Shown here: in pieces, positions 44,756-52,689 of the stretch
Numbering within the stretch: the stretch's first letter is position 1
Layout of the letters: each line of letters opens with the position of its first letter
Assembly: GCA_035538335.1 (NCBI GenBank)
Contig: DATLKN010000047.1
Coordinates: 1-64,000, forward strand
From: AP-15 sp035538335
GTDB taxonomy: Bacteria; Pseudomonadota; Alphaproteobacteria; ATCC43930; CGMCC-115725
Reading direction: 5' to 3'
DNA length: 64,000 nucleotides
Notes under the pieces: generated by a model
The model's database searches: none
The model's input: the letters and a program-made list of their open reading frames with translations, nothing else
Told to the model about the DNA's origin: nothing
Made by a program: the position numbers and the translations under genes

Positions 44756-46162
44756 ATGGCCCAGCCCCGTACCCTCTTCGACAAGATCTGGCAGAGCCAC
44801 CTCGTCGACCGCCAGGACGACGGCACCTGCCTCATCTATATCGACCTGCACCTGATCCACGAGGTGACGACGCCGCAGGCCTTCGAGGGCTTGAAGCTCG
44901 CCGGCCGCAAGGTGCGCCGGCCCGATCTGACGATGGCGGTCGCCGACCACAACATTCCGACCAGCAACAGGAAGGCCGGCATCGACGAGCCCGAGTCGAA
45001 GCTGCAGGTCGATACCCTCGAGCGCAACGTCGTCGAGTTCGGCGTTCCTTATTTCCCGGTCGACAGCATCAACCAGGGCATCGTCCACATCATCGGCCCC
45101 GAGCAGGGGCTCTCGCAGCCGGGCATGACGATCGTCTGCGGCGACAGCCACACCGCGACGCACGGCGCGATGGGCGCGCTCGCCTTCGGCATTGGCACCA
45201 GCGAAGTCGAGCACGTGCTGGCGACGCAGACCCTCATTCAGCGGCCGGCAAAGAACATGCTCGTCGAGGTCAACGGCGCGCTCGGGGCCGGCGTCACGCC
45301 GAAGGACGTGATCCTGGCGATCATCGCCAAGATCGGCACCGCTGGCGGCACCGGCCACGTCATCGAATATGCCGGCTCGACCTTCCGCGCGATGTCGATG
45401 GAAGGCCGCATGACGGTGTGCAACATGACGATCGAAGGGGGCGCCCGCGCCGGCCTCGTTGCGCCCGACGAGACGACCTTCGCTTATGTCAAGGGCCGGC
45501 CCTACGCGCCGAAGGGCGGCGCCTGGGAAGAGGCGCTTCGCTATTGGAAGACGCTGCCCTCCGATCCCGGCGCGCATTACGACAAGAAGGCGGTCCTCGA
45601 CGCGAGCGAGATCGCGCCGCACGTGACCTGGGGGACGAGCCCGCAGGATGCGCTGCCGATCACCGCCCGCGTCCCCGATCCGGCCGAGGAGCCCGACCCG
45701 GGCAAGCGCGCGGCGATGCAGCGCTCGCTCGAATACATGCAGTTGCAGCCCAAGACGCCGCTCGCCGAGATCCCGGTCGAGCGCGTCTTCATCGGCTCCT
45801 GCACCAACAGCCGCATCGAGGATCTGCGCGCCGCCGCGGCGATCGCCAAGGGCCGCCGCGTCGCCCAGGGCGTGCGCGCCCTCGTCGTGCCGGGCTCGGG
45901 GCTCGTCAAATACCAGGCCGAGGAGGAGGGGCTCGACCGCGTCTTCCTCGAAGCCGGCTTCGAATGGCGCGAACCGGGGTGCTCCAACTGCATGTCGATG
46001 AACAACGACCGGGCCGAGCACGGCGAGCGCATCGCCTCGACCTCGAACCGCAATTTCGAGGGCCGCCAGGGCAAGAACGCCAAGACCCATCTCGTCAGCC
46101 CGGCGATGGCCGCCGCCGCCGCCGTCACCGGCCACCTGACCGACGTGCGGCAATTGGGCTGA
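44756..46162 (+). CDS. leuC: 3-isopropylmalate dehydratase large subunit LeuC
   Basis: 468 residues. Aconitase-family [4Fe-4S] cysteines are all present: Cys349 in FIGSCTNSRIED, Cys409 and Cys412 in EPGCSNCMSMN. Other motifs: GDSHTATHGAMGALAFGIGT. It forms a heterodimer with LeuD and isomerises 2- to 3-isopropylmalate in leucine synthesis. Start ATG at 44756; a GAAGCGAGAG ribosome site precedes it. LeuC is followed by repeat A3 and leuD, so the operon has a transcribed palindrome between subunits. Confidence 0.96.
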   Translation: MAQPRTLFDKIWQSHLVDRQDDGTCLIYIDLHLIHEVTTPQAFEGLKLAGRKVRRPDLTMAVADHNIPTSNRKAGIDEPESKLQVDTLERNVVEFGVPYFPVDSINQGIVHIIGPEQGLSQPGMTIVCGDSHTATHGAMGALAFGIGTSEVEHVLATQTLIQRPAKNMLVEVNGALGAGVTPKDVILAIIAKIGTAGGTGHVIEYAGSTFRAMSMEGRMTVCNMTIEGGARAGLVAPDETTFAYVKGRPYAPKGGAWEEALRYWKTLPSDPGAHYDKKAVLDASEIAPHVTWGTSPQDALPITARVPDPAEEPDPGKRAAMQRSLEYMQLQPKTPLAEIPVERVFIGSCTNSRIEDLRAAAAIAKGRRVAQGVRALVVPGSGLVKYQAEEEGLDRVFLEAGFEWREPGCSNCMSMNNDRAEHGERIASTSNRNFEGRQGKNAKTHLVSPAMAAAAAVTGHLTDVRQLG

Positions 46163-46175
46163 AGCGGCTGATCGA

Positions 46176-46240
46176 GATTGCTTCGGCGCCTGGCGGCGCC
46201 TCGCAATGACATGTCATTGCGAGCGAAGCGAAGCAATCCC
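46176..46240. repeat. Dispersed palindromic repeat, family A, copy A3
   Basis: GATTGCTTCGGCGCCTGGCG, then CTCGCAATGAC, directly followed by GTCATTGCGAGCGAAGCG and AAGCAATCCC. The two halves are near-perfect inverted copies. It lies between leuC and leuD in the same operon and ends just upstream of the leuD ribosome site. Confidence 0.85.
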
Positions 46241-46263
46241 ATGCCGACTTGGAAGGATCGAAA

Positions 46264-46893
46264 ATGGACAAATTCACGAAATTGACCGGCGTCGCGGCGC
46301 CGCTGCCGATGATCAACATCGACACCGACAAGATCTTTCCGGCCGTCTATCTGAAGACGATCAAGCGCACCGGCCTCTCGAAGCACCTGTTCGAAGAGAT
46401 CCGGTTTCGCGCGGACGGCTCGGAAAACCCTGATTTCGTTCTGAACAAGCCGCCCTATCGGCGTGCCCAGATCATCGTGGCCGGCGACAATTTCGGCTGC
46501 GGGTCGAGCCGCGAGCATGCGCCCTGGGCGCTGTTGGATTTCGGCATACGCTGCGTCATCGCCCCGAGCTTTGCCGACATCTTCTACAATAACTGCTTCA
46601 AGAACGGCCTCTTACCCATTGCTCTACCTAAGGAAATCGTCGATGAGCTGATGCGGGACGCGGAGCGCGGCGCGAACGCCGTGCTGACGGTCGATCTCGA
46701 TAACCAGACCATTTCGCGCCCGGACGGGCAGCTCGTCAGCTTCGAGATCGACCCGTTCCGCAAGCACTGCCTGTTGAACGGGCTCGACGATATCGGCCTC
46801 ACCGAGCAGAAGGGGGGCGCGATCGCCGCCTACGAACAAAGGCTCGCCGTGCAAAAGCCCTGGCAGGCGAGCCTGACACGCCCGGGAACATAG
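46264..46893 (+). CDS. leuD: 3-isopropylmalate dehydratase small subunit LeuD
   Basis: 209 residues, standard for LeuD. The swivelling domain shows MDKFTKLTGVAAPLPMINID, TDKIFPAVYLKTIKR, and the Gly/Ser-rich substrate loop FGCGSSREHAPWAL near residue 78. It forms the isomerase with LeuC. The ATG at 46264 has GGAAGGA upstream; a TTG five codons earlier is unlikely. It is followed by a family C repeat (C5) and leuB. Confidence 0.96.
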   Translation: MDKFTKLTGVAAPLPMINIDTDKIFPAVYLKTIKRTGLSKHLFEEIRFRADGSENPDFVLNKPPYRRAQIIVAGDNFGCGSSREHAPWALLDFGIRCVIAPSFADIFYNNCFKNGLLPIALPKEIVDELMRDAERGANAVLTVDLDNQTISRPDGQLVSFEIDPFRKHCLLNGLDDIGLTEQKGGAIAAYEQRLAVQKPWQASLTRPGT

Positions 46894-46916
46894 CAATGGG
46901 GACGCCTGCTTTACTG

Positions 46917-47069
46917 CACCCTCTCCCCCCGCCGGCCGGGGGGAGAGGGCAGGGTGAGGAGGGCCGATGGGACGGATGGTGGCGTTTCCCACCTCACCCT
47001 CCCATCGCGGCGCGATGGGCCCCTCCCTCTCCCCCCAATGGGCGGAGAGGGGACGATGACGAGGTGAGC
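46917..47069. repeat. Dispersed palindromic repeat, family C, long copy (C5)
   Basis: Left unit CACCCTCTCCCCCCGCC and GGGGGGAGAGGGCAGGGTGAG. Right unit CACCTCACCCTCCCATCGC with CGATGGGCCCCTCCCTCTCC and GGGCGGAGAGGGG. It lies between leuD and leuB and has the same two-unit order as copy C4 at 42948, 4 kb upstream. Confidence 0.85.
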
Positions 47070-47071
47070 GG

Positions 47072-48187
47072 ATGAGCCAGTCGCACTCGAACCGCAAGGT
47101 GCTGGTGCTGCCGGGCGACGGCATCGGCCCGGAGATCATGAACGAGGTATTGCGCATCGTCGAATTTTTCGAGCGCCGCCGCATCGCCGGCTTCGAGGTC
47201 ACCGAGGACCTCGTCGGCGGCGCCGCCTACGACGCCGAGGGCACGCCGATCACCGACGCGACGATGGCTCGCGCGCAGGCCGCGGACGCGATCCTGTTCG
47301 GCGCCGTCGGCGGCCCGAAATGGGATACGCTGCCGTTCGAGCTGCGCCCCGAGCTCGGCATCCTGCGGCTGCGCAAGGAATTGGACCTCTTCGCCAATCT
47401 GCGCCCGGCGGTGGTTTTCGAGGCGCTCGCCGACGCTTCCAGCCTCAAGCCCGAACTCGTCGCCGGGCTCGATTTGATGATCGTGCGCGAATTGACGGGC
47501 GGCATTTATTTCGGCGAGCCGCGCGGCATCGAGACGCGCGCCGACGGCAGCCGGGTCGGCATCAATACCGAAACCTACAGCGAAGCCGAGATCGAGCGCG
47601 TCGTGCGCGTCGGCTTCGAACTGGCGAAGAAGCGCGCGAAGCGGCTGTGCGAAGTGGACAAGGCGAACGTCATGGAATCGGGCAGGCTGTGGCGCGAGGT
47701 CGCCGAGCGCGTGCATGCCGACTACCCGGATATCGCGCTTTGCTTCATGTACGCCGACAATTGCGCGATGCAGCTGGTGCGCGCGCCGAAGCAGTTCGAC
47801 GTCGTCGTCACCGGCAATTTGTTCGGCGACATCCTTTCCGATTGCGCGGCGATGCTGACGGGCTCGCTCGGCATGCTGCCCTCCGCCTCGCTTGGGTCCC
47901 CCGATGCCTCGGGCCGCCGCAAGGCGCTCTACGAGCCGGTGCACGGCAGCGCCCCCGACATCGCCGGCCGCGGCCTCGCCAATCCGCTCGCCGCGATCCT
48001 CTCTTTCGCGATGATGCTGCGCTATTCCTTCGACATGGGCGAGGAAGCGGATCTCGTCGAGGGCGCGGTGCGGCGGGCGCTCGCTTCGGGCGCCCGCACC
48101 GGCGACATCGCCCGCGCCGCCGCGACGCCGATCCCGACCCGCGAGATGGGCGAGGCGGTGCTGCGCGAGATCGAAAAGGCCTCCTGA
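47072..48187 (+). CDS. leuB: 3-isopropylmalate dehydrogenase LeuB
   Basis: 371 residues; NAD-dependent dehydrogenase of leucine biosynthesis. Motifs: LVLPGDGIGPEIMNEVLRI near the start, the substrate-binding Arg region LRLRKELDLFANLRPA (LRLRKELDLFANLRPA), ELTGGIYFGEPRG, then NLFGDILSDCAAMLTGSLGM with the metal Asp, and VHGSAPDIAGRGLANP for NAD. ATG with GAGGTGAGCGG in front. Leucine genes leuC, leuD and leuB are together. The family B repeat follows the stop. Confidence 0.96.
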   Translation: MSQSHSNRKVLVLPGDGIGPEIMNEVLRIVEFFERRRIAGFEVTEDLVGGAAYDAEGTPITDATMARAQAADAILFGAVGGPKWDTLPFELRPELGILRLRKELDLFANLRPAVVFEALADASSLKPELVAGLDLMIVRELTGGIYFGEPRGIETRADGSRVGINTETYSEAEIERVVRVGFELAKKRAKRLCEVDKANVMESGRLWREVAERVHADYPDIALCFMYADNCAMQLVRAPKQFDVVVTGNLFGDILSDCAAMLTGSLGMLPSASLGSPDASGRRKALYEPVHGSAPDIAGRGLANPLAAILSFAMMLRYSFDMGEEADLVEGAVRRALASGARTGDIARAAATPIPTREMGEAVLREIEKAS

Positions 48188-48211
48188 TCAACGCGCGAGC
48201 GCTTCCTTTCT

Positions 48212-48276
48212 TGTCATACCGGCGAAGGCCGGTATCTATGGGCAGATCTGGGTCCCGGCCTTCGCCGGGACGACGG
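48212..48276. repeat. Dispersed repeat, family B, copy B4
   Basis: TGTCATACCGGCGAAGGCCGG with TATCTATGG, followed by TGGGTCCCGGCCTTCGCCGG with GACGACGG. Two inverted palindromic units are adjacent. It fills the gap between leuB and proB and ends 16 bp before the proB start. Confidence 0.85.
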
Positions 48277-48291
48277 CAGATCTTGCGGCAG

Positions 48292-49491
48292 ATGGAAGCG
48301 ATAAGGGCGGACAGTCTCGGGACAAAAGGGCGGCGGTCGTCGGCGACCGCGGAGCCTAGTCCGGCCGATGCGCTCGCGGCGGCGCGCCGACTCGTCGTCA
48401 AGATCGGCTCCTCGCTGCTCGTCGCCGAGCGCGGCGAGGTTCGCTCGGCCTGGCTCGCCGCGCTCGCCGAGGATGTGGCGCGCTGCCGCAACAAGGGGCA
48501 GGAGGTGATCCTCGTCTCCTCGGGCGCGATCGCCATCGGCCGGCGGCATCTCGGGCTTCTCGGCCACCGGCTGCGGCTCGAGGAAAAGCAGGCCGCCGCC
48601 GCGACCGGCCAGATCCGCCTCGCGCATGCCTATCAGGAGGCGCTCGCCGTCCACGCCATCACCGTCGCCCAGATCCTTCTGACGCCGGAGGACACCGAGG
48701 AGCGCCGGCGGCATCTCAATGCCCGCGCGACCTTCGCGCAGCTCCTGGCGTTGGGCGCGGTGCCGGTCGTCAACGAGAACGACACGATCGCCACGGCCGA
48801 GATCCGCTTCGGCGACAACGACCGGCTGGCCGCCCGCGTCGCGCAGATGACGAGCGCCGACATGCTGGTGCTGCTCTCCGACATCGACGGGCTCTACACC
48901 GCCGATCCGCGCAAGTCGCCCTCGGCGCGGCATGTGCCGCTGGTGCGCGACATCAGCCCCGAGATCGAGGCGATGGCGGGCGAGGCGGCGCCCGGCTACA
49001 GCTCGGGCGGCATGGTGACGAAGCTCGCCGCCGGCCGCATCGCGCTGGGCGCCGGCTGCCGCATGCTGATCGCGCAGGGCGCTCTGCAGGGCGGCGGCGG
49101 GGCCTTGGCCGCGATCGAGGCCGGCTCGCGGGCGACGCTTTTCCTGCCGCGCGGCGATTCGGTGTCGGCGCGGAAGGCGTGGATCGCCGGCGCCGTCAAT
49201 CCCTCGGGCGCGCTCGTCGTCGACGACGGCGCGCTCGGCGCCTTGCGCCGCGGCAAGAGCCTCTTGCCGGCCGGGATCGTCGCGGTCGAGGGCGTCTTCG
49301 AGCGCGGCGATGCGGTCGTCGTCCGCTCGCTCGCCGGCAGCGAGGCCGGGCGCGGGCTGTCGGCCTATTCGAGCGCCGACATCGCGCGCATCAAAGGCCA
49401 CAAGAGTGGTGAAATCGCCGGCATCCTCGGCTACCGTGGGCGCGACGAGATCATCCACCGCGACGATCTGGTGGTGACGGAGCCGCGATGA
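48292..49491 (+). CDS. proB: Glutamate 5-kinase ProB with PUA domain
   Basis: 399 residues from the ATG at 48292. The amino-acid kinase domain starts RRLVVKIGSSLLVAERGEVR; LVSSGAIAIGRRHLGL and VPVVNENDTIATAEIRFGDN follow, and SDIDGLYTADPR is near 200. The C-terminal PUA domain is GALVVDDGALGALRRGKSLL. It makes glutamyl-5-phosphate, the first step of proline synthesis. The N-terminal 30 residues are not conserved, so a later start near ALAAARRLVVKIG is possible. It overlaps proA by 4 bp (ATGA). Many alphaproteobacteria have obg before proB; here leuB precedes it. Confidence 0.93.
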   Translation: MEAIRADSLGTKGRRSSATAEPSPADALAAARRLVVKIGSSLLVAERGEVRSAWLAALAEDVARCRNKGQEVILVSSGAIAIGRRHLGLLGHRLRLEEKQAAAATGQIRLAHAYQEALAVHAITVAQILLTPEDTEERRRHLNARATFAQLLALGAVPVVNENDTIATAEIRFGDNDRLAARVAQMTSADMLVLLSDIDGLYTADPRKSPSARHVPLVRDISPEIEAMAGEAAPGYSSGGMVTKLAAGRIALGAGCRMLIAQGALQGGGGALAAIEAGSRATLFLPRGDSVSARKAWIAGAVNPSGALVVDDGALGALRRGKSLLPAGIVAVEGVFERGDAVVVRSLAGSEAGRGLSAYSSADIARIKGHKSGEIAGILGYRGRDEIIHRDDLVVTEPR

Positions 49492-50792
49492 CGACCGAGA
49501 CGCTGACGCGCGAGGCGGCGGGGCATGCGAAGGAAGCGGACCTCGTCCAGCTGATCCGCGAGATCGGCCGGCGTGCCCGCGAGGCCGCGGCGAGGCTCGC
49601 GCTCGCCTCGCCCGAAGCCAAGACGAAGGCGCTCGAAGCCGCCGCCCGGGCGGTGCGGGCGCAGGCCGCCGAGATCCTCGCCGCCAACCAGCTGGATCTC
49701 GCCGAGGCCAAGGAGAAGGGCCTCGCCGCTGCCCTCTACGACCGCCTCGCGCTCGACGACAAGCGGCTGGAAGCGGTCGCCGCCGGGCTCGAAACGGTGG
49801 CCGCGCTGCCCGACCCGGTCGGCCGCACCCTTGCCGAATGGACGCGCCCGAACGGGCTCGTCATCGCACGCGTCAGCGTGCCGCTCGGCGTCATCGGCAT
49901 CATCTACGAGAGCCGCCCCAACGTCACCGCCGACGCCGGGGCGCTGGCGCTCAAATCCGGCAACGCCGCGATCCTGCGCGGCGGCTCGGAGAGCTTTCAT
50001 TCCTCGCAGGCGCTCGTCGCCGCGCTGCATCGCGGGCTCGCCGAAGCGGGGCTGCCGCAGGCGGCGATCCAGCTCGTGCCGACGCGCGACCGCGCCGCCG
50101 TCGGCCTGATGCTCGGGCTGCGCGAGTTCATCGACATCATCGTGCCGCGCGGCGGCAAATCGCTGATCGAGCGGGTCGAGCGGGAAGCGAAGATGCCGGT
50201 CATCGCGCATCTGCAAGGCCTCTGCCATACCTATGTCGATGCCGCCGCCGATCCGGCGAAGGCACGCGCCATCGTCCTCAACGCCAAGATGCGCCGGGTC
50301 TCGGTCTGCGGCGCGACCGAAACCCTGCTCGTCGATCGCGCGATCGCGGCAGCGCAATTGCCGGCCATCCTCGCCGATCTGCGCGCCGCGGGGTGCGAAT
50401 TGCGCGGCGACGCCGCGACCCGCGCGCTCGACAAGGAAGTGCTGCCGGCGAGCGATGAGGATTGGTACACCGAATACCTCGATGCGATCCTCTCGGTGCG
50501 GGTCGTCGATGGGGTCGAAGGCGCGATCGCGCACATCAACCATTTCGGCTCGCACCACACGGACGCGATCGTGACGGAAGACAAGAGGACGGCCGAGCGT
50601 TTCCTCAAGGAGGTCGACAGCGCCATCGTGCTCGTCAACGCCTCGACGCAATTCGCCGATGGCGGCGAGTTCGGCATGGGTGCCGAGATCGGCATTTCGA
50701 CCGGGCGGCTGCACGCCCGCGGCCCCGTCGGCGCGGCCGAGCTGACGACCTACAAATACCTCGTGCGCGGCAACGGCCAGGTGCGGCCCTGA
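49488..50792 (+). CDS. proA: Glutamate-5-semialdehyde dehydrogenase (gamma-glutamyl phosphate reductase) ProA
   Basis: 434 residues, ALDH-like. N-terminal helix; NVTADAGALALKSGNAAILRGG for NADPH; the catalytic Cys is in HLQGLCHTYVDAAAD near residue 247; GEFGMGAEIGISTGRLHARGP at the end. Reduces glutamyl phosphate to the semialdehyde in proline synthesis. The ATG overlaps the proB stop. Its stop codon overlaps the candidate CTG start of nadD (CTGA). Confidence 0.96.
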   Translation: MTTETLTREAAGHAKEADLVQLIREIGRRAREAAARLALASPEAKTKALEAAARAVRAQAAEILAANQLDLAEAKEKGLAAALYDRLALDDKRLEAVAAGLETVAALPDPVGRTLAEWTRPNGLVIARVSVPLGVIGIIYESRPNVTADAGALALKSGNAAILRGGSESFHSSQALVAALHRGLAEAGLPQAAIQLVPTRDRAAVGLMLGLREFIDIIVPRGGKSLIERVEREAKMPVIAHLQGLCHTYVDAAADPAKARAIVLNAKMRRVSVCGATETLLVDRAIAAAQLPAILADLRAAGCELRGDAATRALDKEVLPASDEDWYTEYLDAILSVRVVDGVEGAIAHINHFGSHHTDAIVTEDKRTAERFLKEVDSAIVLVNASTQFADGGEFGMGAEIGISTGRLHARGPVGAAELTTYKYLVRGNGQVRP

Positions 50793-51799
50793 GGACCCGG
50801 CATCGCCGCATCGGGCTCGTCGGCGGCTCGTTCAACCCCGCCCATGGCGGGCATCTGCACTTGAGCCGGCTGGCGCTCAGCCACCTGAAGCTCGACGAGG
50901 TGTGGTGGCTCCTCTCGCCGCAGAACCCGTTGAAGCCGGCCGCCGGCATGGCGCCCTTCGCCGTGCGTTTCAACGAAGCGCGGCGGGTCGCCGCCCTCGA
51001 TCGGCGCATCCGGGTCAGCGATTTCGAGGAGCGGCAGGGTTCGCGCTATACGGCCGACACGGTCGAGGCGCTGCGTCGGCGCTTTCCGGGGCTGCGCTTC
51101 GTGTGGCTGATGGGCAGCGACAACCTCGCGCAGCTGCAGCACTGGGAGCGCTGGCCGCAGATCTTCCGCGCCGTGCCGATCGCCGTCTTTGATCGCCCGT
51201 CCTATGCGCGCCGCGCGCTTGCCGGCCTGCCGGCGCAGCGCTTCTCCCGCTATCGGCTGGCGCCGGCCGCGGCCCGCCGCCTCGCCGAGACGGAGCCGCC
51301 CGCCTGGGCGTTCTTCCACACCCCGCTCGACATGCGCTCGGCGACCGAGATCCGCGGCGCGCGGGCCCGGCTTTTGTCGCAGACCTTCAAGGAGCAAAAA
51401 ACCCAGGTGTCGCCCATCCCCCTCGACAAGCGCCCGCTTCCGGCCGCCCCCGGCACGCCGCGGCCCGCCATCCACGATCTCGTCATCGCCGCCCTGGAGG
51501 ACGGCAAGGCCGAGGACATCGTCACGATCGATCTCGTTGGCAAGACGACGATCGCCGACGAGATGGTGATCGCGAGCGCCCGCTCGGCGCGCCAAGTCGT
51601 CGCGCTGACGGAACGGCTCGAAACCGCGCTCGCGCGCCGCGCGCGCATCTCGGTCGAGGGGAAGACGCAGGGCGACTGGGTGCTGATTGACGCCGGCGAC
51701 TTGATCGTGCACCTCTTCCGGCCCGAGATCCGCAGCTACTACAACCTCGAAAAGATGTGGGGCGGCGAACTGCCCGACGGCGAAGCCGTCCGCCAATAG
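50789..51799 (+). CDS. nadD: NadD reading frame continuing in frame into RsfS (fused nadD-rsfS)
   Basis: The NadD part is clear: RIGLVGGSFNPAHGGHLHLS (nucleotide-binding HxGH), then LMGSDNLAQLQHWERWPQIF and SATEIRGAR near residue 188. It makes nicotinate adenine dinucleotide for NAD synthesis. Normal NadD proteins end soon after that motif; here no stop follows and the frame runs on through the complete RsfS. One TAG-to-CAG change at the codon before 51407 (ACC CAG GTG) would explain the lost stop. No ATG, GTG or TTG occurs in frame close upstream of the fold; the nearest is a TTG at 50462 inside proA. A CTG at 50789 overlapping the proA stop (CTGA) is my best start. The whole frame is 336 codons. 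Confidence 0.75.
   Translation: MRTRHRRIGLVGGSFNPAHGGHLHLSRLALSHLKLDEVWWLLSPQNPLKPAAGMAPFAVRFNEARRVAALDRRIRVSDFEERQGSRYTADTVEALRRRFPGLRFVWLMGSDNLAQLQHWERWPQIFRAVPIAVFDRPSYARRALAGLPAQRFSRYRLAPAAARRLAETEPPAWAFFHTPLDMRSATEIRGARARLLSQTFKEQKTQVSPIPLDKRPLPAAPGTPRPAIHDLVIAALEDGKAEDIVTIDLVGKTTIADEMVIASARSARQVVALTERLETALARRARISVEGKTQGDWVLIDAGDLIVHLFRPEIRSYYNLEKMWGGELPDGEAVRQ
51407..51799 (+). CDS. rsfS: Ribosomal silencing factor RsfS (possible internal start within the fused frame)
   Basis: 130 residues from an in-frame GTG at 51407, with AAGGAGC (51389-51395) about 11 bases upstream. The DUF143 fold is intact: AIHDLVIAALEDGKAEDIVT, IADEMVIASARSARQVVALT, GDWVLIDAGDLIVHLF and FRPEIRSYYNLEKMW. RsfS binds L14 and blocks subunit joining in starvation. 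In relatives nadD and rsfS are separate genes; here they share one open frame. The ribosome site suggests that RsfS may also be made on its own. Downstream rlmH is the usual partner. Confidence 0.8.
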   Translation: MSPIPLDKRPLPAAPGTPRPAIHDLVIAALEDGKAEDIVTIDLVGKTTIADEMVIASARSARQVVALTERLETALARRARISVEGKTQGDWVLIDAGDLIVHLFRPEIRSYYNLEKMWGGELPDGEAVRQ

Positions 51800-52269
51800 G
51801 GGGGCACAGCATCCGCTTTCGCCTCCTCGCGATCGGCCGGCAGAAAAAGGGCGCCCTGCGCGAGCTCGAGGCGCTTTACGCCGGGCGCATCACGCCGCCG
51901 CCGGCGATCGTGGAACTGGAAGTGCGGCAGCCCTTGCCGCCGGCCCAGCTGAGGGCGCGCGAGGGTGCGCTGATCCTCAAGGCGCTGCCGGCGGGGGCGC
52001 GGCTCTTCGCCCTCGACACGGCCGGCGAAGCCTGGTCGAGCGAGGAATTCGCCGAGCGTCTGCGCGGGCTGCGCGACGCGGGCGCCGCCGAACTCGCCTT
52101 TGCGGTCGGCGGCGCCGAAGGCCTCGACCGCGCCGTCCTCGACCGCGCGGACAAAGTCATCTCGCTCGGCAGGATGACATGGCCGCATCTGTTGGCGCGC
52201 GGCATGCTGCTGGAACAGCTCTACCGCGCCCAGCAGATCCTCTCGGGCCACCCCTACCACCGGGGGTGA
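51757..52269 (+). CDS. rlmH: 23S rRNA (pseudouridine-1915-N3)-methyltransferase RlmH
   Basis: 170 residues from the GTG at 51757. RlmH proper begins at IRFRLLAIGRQKKGALRELE, 18 residues in; the fold continues with AFAVGGAEGLDRAVLDRADK and LGRMTWPHLLARGMLLEQLY to HPYHRG, the SPOUT end. The GTG start overlaps rsfS by 43 bp and gives a basic, non-conserved lead. There is no ATG, GTG or TTG at the natural start; an ATC at 51811 with AGGGGGGC ahead would give 152 residues, the family length. I list the canonical codon and flag the doubt. Confidence 0.8.
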   Translation: MGRRTARRRSRPPIGGHSIRFRLLAIGRQKKGALRELEALYAGRITPPPAIVELEVRQPLPPAQLRAREGALILKALPAGARLFALDTAGEAWSSEEFAERLRGLRDAGAAELAFAVGGAEGLDRAVLDRADKVISLGRMTWPHLLARGMLLEQLYRAQQILSGHPYHRG

Positions 52270-52368
52270 CGGCGGCCGGCAGCATAACGTAGCTCAGCAA
52301 AGGTTATGGGGTTCCAATCAGTTCCGATCAGTGCGGTTGCGCCCGAAATGGGCACAACTTATCTAGGG

Positions 52369-52689
52369 ATGCGAATCATCGCTCGGCGCACGCTCCGGGA
52401 ATTCGTCGAATCACGGGCCGGGCACAGGGATCAAGCGGCGCTCAAGAGTGCGCTGGACGCCTGGTTCGGCGAGGTTCGCAAGGCGCAATGGTCGAATACC
52501 GCCGACGTGAAACGCCTCTACGCGTCTGCGAGCGTCGTATCGGCGGACCGCATCGTGTTCAACATCAGGGGCAACGCCTACCGGCTTGTCGCCGCGGTCG
52601 ATTTTCAGAGGGGAATCCTGTGGATCAAATGGCTCGGCTCGCACGCGGACTACGATCGCATCGATGTGAAGGAGGTCGACCATGAATGA
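52369..52689 (+). CDS. higB: HigB-type mRNA interferase toxin
   Basis: 106 residues from the ATG of MRIIARRTLREFVES. The RelE-fold HigB features are seen: WFGEVRKAQWSNTADVKRLY, VVSADRIVFNIRGNAYRLVA and WIKWLGSHADYDRI. HigB cleaves mRNA on the ribosome. It overlaps higA by 8 bp; the toxin comes first, as in HigBA and unlike most TA operons. An upstream in-frame ATG at 52348 would add seven residues. A weak TTGCGC-N16-TTATCT lies right before the start. Confidence 0.87.
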   Translation: MRIIARRTLREFVESRAGHRDQAALKSALDAWFGEVRKAQWSNTADVKRLYASASVVSADRIVFNIRGNAYRLVAAVDFQRGILWIKWLGSHADYDRIDVKEVDHE

